From the NCBI GenBank assembly GCA_002505495.1, contig DAVI01000011.1:1-12834 (forward strand): DNA of 12,834 nucleotides, read 5' to 3'. Origin of the DNA: Euryarchaeota archaeon UBA59. GTDB lineage: Archaea; Thermoplasmatota; Poseidoniia; Poseidoniales; Thalassarchaeaceae. The stretch's first letter is position 1; every line of letters begins with the position of its first letter. Under the pieces are notes generated by a model. The model was not told where the DNA came from. It worked only from the letters and a program-made list of their open reading frames with translations, and searched no databases. Both the position numbers and the translations under genes were made by a program. Below are positions 6,685 to 12,834 of the stretch, piece by piece.

Positions 6685-7035
6685 TCACTTGAAGTGTCCA
6701 CAGACTGGGCAGAATTCAAGTTCGGAGTCCATCGATTCATCACACTTGACGCAATAATCTCCCTCGCTTCCGTCAGACTTGGCACTGGCCGCTTCTTCCT
6801 CCGTAGCGAGAAGGCGCACTGATGCAGCCTCTTCGTAAAGTGGTAATTCTGCTGCCTGAAGGCGGCTGACACTCGCATGGAACGAGAGCGCCTCCTGCAG
6901 TGCTGATTCCAACTGCCAGCGTCTGTTCTCTCGCTGCGACTTGCCCTTGATTGAGTCAGCCATCACTAACTCCTCTTGGAGCCAACGGCGGAATTCCTCT
7001 AGTGATGGACCTTCGCTCACAGGTAGCGCACCCAT
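6685..7035 (-). CDS. Small zinc-ribbon protein, unknown function
   Basis: Not recognised as a named family. The 116-residue product is mostly charged helix from about residue 10 to 86, with Glu, Ala and Leu dominant and possible coiled-coil character. It ends in a zinc-ribbon-like motif, CVKC (95-98) and CPVC (109-112), followed by GHFK. No membrane segment or signal peptide is visible, so it is expected in the cytosol. ATG at 7035 is supported by GAGGG about 4 nt upstream on the minus strand. It is convergent with kptA and divergent from the isopentenyl phosphate kinase gene, with 70 bp between starts. The architecture of a helical body plus terminal zinc ribbon suggests a nucleic-acid or protein adaptor, but that is only inference. 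Confidence 0.68.
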   Translation of the reverse strand: MGALPVSEGPSLEEFRRWLQEELVMADSIKGKSQRENRRWQLESALQEALSFHASVSRLQAAELPLYEEAASVRLLATEEEAASAKSDGSEGDYCVKCDESMDSELEFCPVCGHFK

Positions 7036-7105
7036 TCAACCCTCATCAACCCGGCGGAGATGGCACCCGCAACCCACATCAGCCTCGGCCGCTCACGGTA
7101 GGACA

Positions 7106-7927
7106 ATGACTGAGTTGGTTGTCATCAAATTCGGCGGTGGTCTAATCACCGACAAGGGTAGATTGTGCACCTCCAAACCCGATGTCATCTCCGGACTTTG
7201 TGAGGCGGTATCAGAGATGCTCGACCTTGGATTCCGTGTCATCGTAGTCCATGGGGCGGGGAGTTATGGCCACTTGAAGGCAAAGGCGTGGTCTCTCGCC
7301 GAGGGACGAATGGAGTCCGGATGGTCACCGGAACACACAATGGCGCTCAGTAGTCAGGATGAGGCCATTCAATCAGTTAGGGCCGACATGGACCTGTTGA
7401 ATTCGATTGTTGTGGATGGTTTGAGATCGTTCGGAATCGACACATATTCCCTAAGACCGAGAGATTGGGCGACTGGGACCGGTCCGAATTTCTCAGGTGA
7501 CACGTCACATTTTTCGCATGGTGACGGGCGCGTCGCAGTCTCGTTCGGGGATGTTGTAAATGTTGAGGGTAAATTGGAGTTCGGAATCCTCAGCGGCGAT
7601 GATATTGTCTATAGAGTGGCTTTGGAGTTAGATGCAGACCATGTTCTATTCGCCATGGGTGGTGCCCCGGGATTAATGTCCTCACCGCCTCATGAGTCCG
7701 GTTCAGAGTTAGTTAGAACATGGAGTCAAGGTGATTCATTGAACGGCCAACACGAATCAGAGATTGATGTGACTGGCGGTATTGAACTGAAGTTGAACCG
7801 CGCAGCGACGATTGCAGAAGATGTGTCTAATGTCTGGTTGATTGATGGCGAGCAACCAGGACGGCTCGTCGCCGCTGTCCAAGGCTTGTCGCCCATCGGC
7901 ACGAGGGTCCTTGGAACCACACACTGA
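7106..7927 (+). CDS. ipk: Isopentenyl phosphate kinase
   Basis: Phosphorylates isopentenyl phosphate with ATP to give isopentenyl diphosphate, a step of the modified archaeal mevalonate pathway. The 273-residue product belongs to the amino-acid-kinase fold. Visible motifs are VIKFGGGLIT (6-15), with the family lysine at Lys8; VVHGAGSYGH (47-56), whose His56 corresponds to the substrate-phosphate His that separates this family from other kinases; GILSGDDIVYRVA (160-172); LFAMGGAPGL (181-190); and DVTGGIELKL (221-230). The start is ATG at 7106, right before the conserved opening and after GGTAGG. An open frame continues upstream to 6941 but overlaps the divergent zinc-ribbon gene and has no family similarity. 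The isomerase-GGPP synthase fusion follows on the same strand, so the two genes form a short lipid-precursor operon. Confidence 0.92.
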   Translation: MTELVVIKFGGGLITDKGRLCTSKPDVISGLCEAVSEMLDLGFRVIVVHGAGSYGHLKAKAWSLAEGRMESGWSPEHTMALSSQDEAIQSVRADMDLLNSIVVDGLRSFGIDTYSLRPRDWATGTGPNFSGDTSHFSHGDGRVAVSFGDVVNVEGKLEFGILSGDDIVYRVALELDADHVLFAMGGAPGLMSSPPHESGSELVRTWSQGDSLNGQHESEIDVTGGIELKLNRAATIAEDVSNVWLIDGEQPGRLVAAVQGLSPIGTRVLGTTH

Positions 7928-7986
7928 AAGTGTGTGTCGACCACTCGACTAAAGGCTCAAATGGGGTCGGGAGAGCGGTGAAGGCA

Positions 7987-9678
7987 ATGGATGGAGAGTC
8001 CGGCTCAGTACTTGGCGATTCATACGATGCTGAGCAGTTGTCCATGATGGATGAGATGTGCATCCTAGTTGACGAACAGGACAACGCCATTGGCTCAGCC
8101 TCGAAGGTCGATTGTCATCTGGGTTCTGGAAAATTGCACCGCGCCTTCAGTCTACTACTATTCGATTCCAAAGACCGATTGCTCATCCAGAAGCGGGCCG
8201 CCTCCAAAATCACCTTTCCCTCAGTATGGGCCAACTCATGCTGCAGCCACCCCCTCGATGTGAAAGGTGAGAACGAGCCAGAGGATGGAATGGGTGCGAA
8301 AAGAGCTGCAATTCGCAAATTACAACAGGAATTGGGGGTCGATCCTGAATCGGTCCCTATTGAGAATTTCGAATTCATTACCCGAATGTTGTACAAGGCG
8401 AGGGCAGATCAAAACTGGATTGAACATGAGTTGGACCACATCCTCTTCATCCGCGCCGATGTTGAAGTCACTCCTAATCCGAACGAAATCGATGAATTCA
8501 GATGGGTCTCCATGGACGAATTGGAAGACTTGGTATCTCGTTCCCCTGCAAATGGAGAGGTTATAGCACCCTGGTTCCAGCAAATCAAACATCTGTTCCT
8601 AGACGATTGGTGGGGAAATTTTGACGACATGTCCCCCTTTAGGGACGGCAAGATTCACTCGGTGGGGGATGTCACGGTGCGGGAGGACAGTCTTCTACTC
8701 AATGCGTTGGAAAACCACCGCATTGAGGTTGAACCAAGAATACGGGCTGCCCTATCCAAGACGAACCACGAGCGACTTCAGGCGGCTATGCTGCATCTCA
8801 TTGATGGAGGGGGTAAGAGGCTACGGGCCATCCTACCTAGGTTGGTTGCAGAGGCGACCGGTCGAGCAGATGAGGGGCTCTATGACCTTGGAGCAGCAAT
8901 CGAAATCATCCACAACTTCACTTTGGTGCATGACGACATCATGGACAACGATGAGGTGAGGAGAGGGCGCCCGGCAGTTCACATCGCATTCGACCATCCA
9001 ACCGCAATCAACGCTGGTGATGCGATGCTTGCTGTATCATTCGAGGTGCTGAGTGAGTCACCCCACATCTCGGCAGAACACTTCAGGGAACTTGTGTTGA
9101 TTATTGGCCAGATGGTGAGAAATGTCTCGGAAGGTCAGCAAATGGACATGGACTTTGAAAAACAGGAGTCGGTTTCGGAATCGGATTACCTGACCATGAT
9201 TTCGGGAAAAACTGCTGCGATGTTCACGACCACGGCTCGAACTGGCGCCCTCCTATCGGGTGCTTCGGCTGAGACCATCCAATGTCTCGCTGAATGGGGT
9301 GAGAACGTTGGTCTCTGCTTCCAACTGATGGATGACTTGATCGACGCCACTGGTGACTCTGATACGCTCGGGAAGCCTGCCTGCTCTGATGTGATTGAGG
9401 GGAAGAAGACTCTGATTGCCATTCACGCCCACGGCCAAGACGAAACATTACTTCCGACCTTCCGCCGAGTCTTCGGATGTGGGGACCATGCGACCTCTCG
9501 TGACACCCTCGACTCAGTTCTCGCCGAACTTGAGGCGGTGGGCTCCATAGCGTATGCTAAGAATAAGGCGATGGAACATCATGCACTCGCTCATCGCTGT
9601 CTCGATTCACTGCCCGAGTCGAAGGCAGTTTCGGTGCTGAGAGAGCTGACCGACTGGCAACTTATCAGAATCGCCTGA
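7987..9678 (+). CDS. Fusion of type 1 isopentenyl-diphosphate isomerase and geranylgeranyl diphosphate synthase
   Basis: One 563-residue polypeptide with two enzymes. Residues about 18-215 form a type 1 (Nudix-fold) IPP isomerase: KLHRAFSLLLFD, catalytic Cys86 in NSCCSHPL, metal/catalytic Glu146 and Glu148 in WIEHELDH, and NEIDEFRWVS. Residues about 235-563 form a trans-prenyltransferase: GGGKRLR, first Asp-rich motif DDIMD (316-320), GRP nearby, second motif DDLID (449-453) and a GKxxxSDxxEGKKT element. Phe lies five residues before DDIMD, as in archaeal GGPP synthases, so a C20 product is likely; this is inference. The protein would turn IPP into DMAPP and then condense them toward archaeal lipid chains. 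ATG at 7987 has GGTGAAGGC just upstream; GTG at 7930, two bases after the kinase stop, would add 19 residues. The reading frame is unbroken across both domains. Confidence 0.92.
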   Translation: MDGESGSVLGDSYDAEQLSMMDEMCILVDEQDNAIGSASKVDCHLGSGKLHRAFSLLLFDSKDRLLIQKRAASKITFPSVWANSCCSHPLDVKGENEPEDGMGAKRAAIRKLQQELGVDPESVPIENFEFITRMLYKARADQNWIEHELDHILFIRADVEVTPNPNEIDEFRWVSMDELEDLVSRSPANGEVIAPWFQQIKHLFLDDWWGNFDDMSPFRDGKIHSVGDVTVREDSLLLNALENHRIEVEPRIRAALSKTNHERLQAAMLHLIDGGGKRLRAILPRLVAEATGRADEGLYDLGAAIEIIHNFTLVHDDIMDNDEVRRGRPAVHIAFDHPTAINAGDAMLAVSFEVLSESPHISAEHFRELVLIIGQMVRNVSEGQQMDMDFEKQESVSESDYLTMISGKTAAMFTTTARTGALLSGASAETIQCLAEWGENVGLCFQLMDDLIDATGDSDTLGKPACSDVIEGKKTLIAIHAHGQDETLLPTFRRVFGCGDHATSRDTLDSVLAELEAVGSIAYAKNKAMEHHALAHRCLDSLPESKAVSVLRELTDWQLIRIA

Positions 9679-9686
9679 TTGTCTTA

Positions 9687-11894
9687 TCAATCGGCGTAGT
9701 AGGCTTCACCGGGAATCTCTGGCTTTAGGCCCTTGCGCTCTCGAATCACAGCAACTGTGTCAGCGAGCAGGCTACGAGGCAACTCTTCGAAGCCACAATT
9801 CTCGGTGTTCCATACCGCGCGACCCTGGCTGGCCGCCCGGATGTCATTGGAGAATCCGAAGGTTTCAGCGACTGGCACCTTGCCAATCACAGTTGTAATC
9901 TCGCCATCCGCTGGCATATCCTCAATCTCACCACGGCGCATTGTCAACTCACGAGTGACGCCACCGAGCCAGTCATTCGGCACCGAGACATTCAACTTCT
10001 GAATCGGCTCCATGAGAACAGCACCAGCGCGTACCATAGCGCCCTTGATTGCGTTGCGCATCGCTGGGATGGTCTGAGCCGGGCCGCGGTGAATGGCGTC
10101 CTCGTGGAGCTTTGCATCCACTAGGCGAACCATCACGCCCATGATCGGCTCCTCTGCAATCGGGCCCTTCGAGCAGACCTCGTTGAACGACTCGATGAGG
10201 AGCTCCTTGGTCTCGTGAAGATACTGGATACCCTTTGTGTCGTTGACTAGGACGTTGGTCCCGTTGATGGCGTAGATCTTACGCATCTTGTCTTTGTCCA
10301 TTCCGTACTCGCCGAACTTCCGGCCGACCTCCTTGCCATCTTTCGGTCGGATTGTGCCGCTACCGAACTCGCCTTCACGCAGCCCCTGGACGACTTCTGG
10401 TGAAAGTTGCTCCACTTCGATGTAGAATCGGTTGTGCCGGTTGGGTGACTTACCCTCGAACGAGGAGCCTCGGTTGGTCCCAGATACGGTTTCTCGGTAG
10501 ACGACGATCGGTTCGGAGACAGAGACCTTGATACCCTGCTCCTCCTCAATTCGGTAGACTGTGATTTCCAAGTGGAGTTCGCCCATTCCGGCGAGAAGTG
10601 CCTCTCCGGTCTCGGCATTTGTTCGAACCTCGAGCGAGGCGTCGGCCTTCGCAAGAGAGCGTAGTGCATCGATGAACTTGGGCAGGTCTTTCATCGACTT
10701 GGGCTCGACTGCGACTGTCACGACAGGTTCAGAGTAGTGGCGAATGGCCTCGAAAGGAACCATGTCACTCTCTCGACCGATTGTCACTCCAGCAGCAGCG
10801 GAGCGTATTCCGGTAATCGCCGCAATGTTTCCGGCTACAATCATCGGGACCGCGATTCTGTCTGCGCCGACCATCATGCTGACTTGTTGAACACGCTCAG
10901 CCTTTGCACCGCCAATTGCCCAGACGCTCTCTCCGTGGTTAATCGTTCCAGAGTAGAGGCGGCCGACTGCTACTTCTCCTGCGTGAGGGTCCATCCAAAT
11001 CTTGGTAATCATCAGAGCAAGCGGCCCGTCAGGGTCGCAAGTCATCATCGCCTTGCCCAATTCTGATTCCAAATCACCAGTCCAAATGTTGGGGATTCGG
11101 TACTCTTGGGCCTCGACTGGGCCGGGTAGTTGTGATACCGCCATATCGAGAAGAACTTCGTGAACAGGCGCTCGCTTGGCCAACTCCTCTTGATTTTCGT
11201 TTTTACAATAATCAAAGATGTCCTTGAATGAAATGCCCGACTTCTGCATGTATGGAACTGTAATCCCCCAGTTGTGGTATGCTGAACCAAAGGCGACCGT
11301 GCCGTCAGCAACGCTGACCAACCAGTCCTTCTTGTACTCCTCGGGAGCGAATTGACGAATCAGTTTGTTGACCTTCTGAATCTGGCCCATGAATCGCTCC
11401 TGCATATCCTCTGGCGTTACCTGAAGTTCGTTGATGAGGCGGTCCACCTTGTTGATGAACAACACTGGCTTAACCTTCTCCTTGAGTGCCTGGCGGACCA
11501 CCGTCTCGGTCTGAGGCATGGCACCCTCAACCGCACAGGTGAGGATGAAGCAGCCGTCGACCGCTCGCATGGCACGGGTAACGTCACCACCAAAGTCGAC
11601 GTGGCCGGGTGTGTCTATCAGATTGATTAGGTAATCAGTACCCTCGATGTTGTGCACCATCGATGCTGATGCAGCGTTGATTGTAATTCCACGTGCGGCT
11701 TCCTGCTCGTCGAAATCGAGGACTCGGGCCTTGCCTGCCAATTCCTCACTCATCATCCCGGCGCCAGCGATCAAATTGTCAGAGAGAGTGGTCTTTCCGT
11801 GGTCGATGTGAGCAGCGATGCAGATGTTTCGAATCTGCCCTCGTATGTGCATGACTTCTGTGGCCTTTGCGATGTTGTCTTCCTTGCGCCCCAT
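9687..11894 (-). CDS. fusA: Translation elongation factor 2 (EF-2)
   Basis: The GTPase that moves tRNAs and mRNA through the ribosome. The product has 735 residues, normal for archaeal EF-2. GTPase motifs are complete: P-loop AHIDHGKTT (28-36), switch I RGITINAA, DTPGH (94-98) and NKVDR (148-152). The domain IV loop LHEDAIHRGPAQTIP carries His602, the expected diphthamide site (His600 in Pyrococcus horikoshii as I recall). This separates it from bacterial EF-G. The start is ATG at 11894, with GGTGG at 11904-11900 and a 5-nt spacer. ATG at 11933 would add 13 residues and overlaps the likely promoter box. No intein or frameshift is seen. The gene converges on the prenyl synthase gene with only 8 bp between stops. 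Confidence 0.97.
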   Translation of the reverse strand: MGRKEDNIAKATEVMHIRGQIRNICIAAHIDHGKTTLSDNLIAGAGMMSEELAGKARVLDFDEQEAARGITINAASASMVHNIEGTDYLINLIDTPGHVDFGGDVTRAMRAVDGCFILTCAVEGAMPQTETVVRQALKEKVKPVLFINKVDRLINELQVTPEDMQERFMGQIQKVNKLIRQFAPEEYKKDWLVSVADGTVAFGSAYHNWGITVPYMQKSGISFKDIFDYCKNENQEELAKRAPVHEVLLDMAVSQLPGPVEAQEYRIPNIWTGDLESELGKAMMTCDPDGPLALMITKIWMDPHAGEVAVGRLYSGTINHGESVWAIGGAKAERVQQVSMMVGADRIAVPMIVAGNIAAITGIRSAAAGVTIGRESDMVPFEAIRHYSEPVVTVAVEPKSMKDLPKFIDALRSLAKADASLEVRTNAETGEALLAGMGELHLEITVYRIEEEQGIKVSVSEPIVVYRETVSGTNRGSSFEGKSPNRHNRFYIEVEQLSPEVVQGLREGEFGSGTIRPKDGKEVGRKFGEYGMDKDKMRKIYAINGTNVLVNDTKGIQYLHETKELLIESFNEVCSKGPIAEEPIMGVMVRLVDAKLHEDAIHRGPAQTIPAMRNAIKGAMVRAGAVLMEPIQKLNVSVPNDWLGGVTRELTMRRGEIEDMPADGEITTVIGKVPVAETFGFSNDIRAASQGRAVWNTENCGFEELPRSLLADTVAVIRERKGLKPEIPGEAYYAD

Positions 11895-11934
11895 GTGGTC
11901 CACCTTTGATGTCGCGGCCGACCTGCCCTCCATT

Positions 11935-11940
11935 GATAAA
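11935..11940 (-). promoter_or_regulatory. Putative TATA box for EF-2
   Basis: The minus strand reads CCCTTTATCAATGG. The TTTATC core is about 43 nt before ATG 11894, which would put the transcription start near 11911. That leaves a short leader containing the GGTGG ribosome-binding site and supports the 11894 start. Confidence 0.42.
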
Positions 11941-11947
11941 GGGCCCT

Positions 11948-11967
11948 GCGCGGGCGAGCACCCGCGC
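11948..11967. terminator. GC-rich hairpin between desaturase and EF-2
   Basis: A perfect 7-bp stem, GCGCGGG 11948-11954 with CCCGCGC 11961-11967, and a 6-base loop. A second small stem, CTCGA 11967-11971 with TCGAG 11977-11981, abuts it. On the minus strand it follows the desaturase stop by about 36 nt and precedes the EF-2 TATA-like box, so it may end the desaturase transcript or insulate the EF-2 promoter. Confidence 0.4.
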
Positions 11968-12003
11968 TCGAGGATATCGAGACTGAACGAGGTACTGCGG
12001 CGC

Positions 12004-12834
12004 TCAAGCCAAGACTGGCGCTGTGGCGAGGCACATCTCCTCTAGGAGCCGTGTAAACTCATCTCGAACGAGTCGAACTGACTCCTTTCCCTGCCTAATC
12101 TGCTCACCTAGTTGCTGCCGCTTTTCAGCACTCGCACGCTTCAGTTGTTGGCGCATTCCGTCAACTTGACGCATGGCCAATCTCAACCCCTCACAGCACT
12201 GCTTAGAGCGGGCCTGAAAGAGTCCCATCTCTGAATCCCCATGCAGCTGTGCAGAGTCAACTGCTGCCTTCTGAAATCTAGTATCCATCCTTGCAGACTC
12301 AATCGCCCACTTGGGGGTCTTCTTCAGTCCGTCATTCAACTTGATCAGCGAGAAGGCCTTAATCCACCATTTGGAAGGGTCCCATTGCCACCAACGATAG
12401 CCGTTTCGATAGTCGGCCTGGAAGGTGTGGTGGAAGTTATGGTAGCCCTCACCAAAGGTGAAGAATGCGAGCCAGAAGGAGTCCTTGCTGCTGTTTTCAG
12501 TCGTGTACGGCTGCTTGCCCCAGACATGTGCTGCCGAATTGATGAGGAAGGTCCCGTGATGCACGAAAACGGTACGCACCAAGCCCCCCCAGACAAAACC
12601 TCCAATTCCGGTTCCTAGCCCTCCAATTGCGTACCCAATCAAGCCTGGGGCCACCATGCCGATTAGGAAACCAATAGTGAAGATGAACTGATGCTGGAAT
12701 CGGACAACCCAGTCCTTTTGCAAATCACGTACATTGGAATAATCTGGTTCACCAGTATGCTCATCGAAAATAATCCATAGAAAATGACTCCACCAAAATC
12801 CTCGAGCGGCGTTGTAAGGGTCTGAGATGAGGTC
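12004..12834 (-). CDS. Membrane fatty-acid (acyl-CoA delta-9 type) desaturase with helical C-terminal extension, 5' end missing
   Basis: A membrane di-iron desaturase that would insert a cis double bond into an acyl chain. The frame stays open to the right edge; 276 residues are visible and the N-terminus with the first two His boxes lies outside. The visible part begins ISDPYNAARGFWWSHFLW, then VRFQHQ, two hydrophobic helices, NSAAHVWGKQPY, and the third His box GYHNFHH (His132, His135, His136 of the visible part), then GYRWWQWDPSKW, all typical of the acyl-CoA desaturase family. The last roughly 90 residues form a charged helical, probably coiled-coil tail (QQLKRASAEKRQQLGEQIR) instead of a cytochrome b5 domain. 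A fatty-acid desaturase is unexpected in an archaeon with isoprenoid lipids, so gene transfer is likely. It is the gene upstream of EF-2 on the same strand. Confidence 0.9.
   Translation of the reverse strand, partial: DLISDPYNAARGFWWSHFLWIIFDEHTGEPDYSNVRDLQKDWVVRFQHQFIFTIGFLIGMVAPGLIGYAIGGLGTGIGGFVWGGLVRTVFVHHGTFLINSAAHVWGKQPYTTENSSKDSFWLAFFTFGEGYHNFHHTFQADYRNGYRWWQWDPSKWWIKAFSLIKLNDGLKKTPKWAIESARMDTRFQKAAVDSAQLHGDSEMGLFQARSKQCCEGLRLAMRQVDGMRQQLKRASAEKRQQLGEQIRQGKESVRLVRDEFTRLLEEMCLATAPVLA

Noticed and set aside
6941..7105. In-frame upstream extension of isopentenyl phosphate kinase (55 residues)
   Set aside because: It overlaps the divergent zinc-ribbon gene, is low-complexity Ser/Arg/Pro sequence, and the conserved kinase opening begins right after ATG 7106.
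10247..10669. A 140-codon minus-strand open frame inside EF-2
   Set aside because: It is a same-strand alternative frame within the conserved EF-2 coding sequence, Ser/Arg-rich and without a domain.
11895..11933. EF-2 start at ATG 11933
   Set aside because: It adds 13 residues not seen in the family and sits immediately after the TATA-like box; ATG 11894 has a well-placed GGTGG.
12004..12723. Desaturase as a complete gene starting at TTG 12723
   Set aside because: The frame stays open to the window edge and the extra 37 residues (ISDPYNAARGFWWSH region) are strongly family-like, so the gene is cut by the edge.
1..12834. CRISPR array, insertion sequence, attachment site or phage genes
   Set aside because: I saw no regularly spaced repeats, transposase or integrase motifs, or long terminal inverted repeats on either strand.

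Overview
The window looks like a piece of a marine planktonic euryarchaeal genome, most likely Marine Group II (Candidatus Poseidoniales) or a close relative. The archaeal markers are EF-2 with the diphthamide-site histidine, archaeal-type prolyl-tRNA synthetase, KptA with an N-terminal zinc finger, isopentenyl phosphate kinase and a fused archaeal-type GGPP synthase. Mixed into this are genes usually associated with bacteria or eukaryotes: a type 1 IPP isomerase, an acyl-CoA desaturase and a MamK-like actin. Placement at group level is inference; no rRNA is present.

Layout, left to right. (1) 1-1677, minus strand: coaBC (coenzyme A synthesis), a small three-helix membrane protein, then the 5' end of proS, which runs off the left edge; probably one transcription unit. 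(2) 1740-2324, plus: a four-helix membrane protein with a C-terminal zinc ribbon. (3) 2491-5820, minus: thiolase, a protein with a zinc ribbon at each end, and a MamK-like actin ATPase; each has an A/T-rich box about 27-31 nt before its start, suggesting leaderless or near-leaderless transcripts. (4) 5928-6614, plus: kptA, an RNA 2'-phosphotransferase. (5) 6685-7035, minus: a small zinc-ribbon protein. (6) 7106-9678, plus: isopentenyl phosphate kinase followed by one polypeptide that joins type 1 IPP isomerase to GGPP synthase. Together these cover the end of the archaeal lipid pathway: isopentenyl phosphate to IPP, to DMAPP, to C20 prenyl diphosphate. (7) 9687-12834, minus: EF-2 and a membrane fatty-acid desaturase that runs off the right edge.

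Genes are tightly packed; the longest gap is 166 bp. I see no tRNA, rRNA, CRISPR array, transposon, phage gene or integration site, so this reads as ordinary chromosome with several unusual gene architectures. The strongest items for follow-up are the MamK-like actin with its zinc-ribbon neighbour, the isomerase-GGPP synthase fusion, the desaturase with a helical tail in an archaeon, and a coaBC whose decarboxylase half seems to lack the usual active-site residues.
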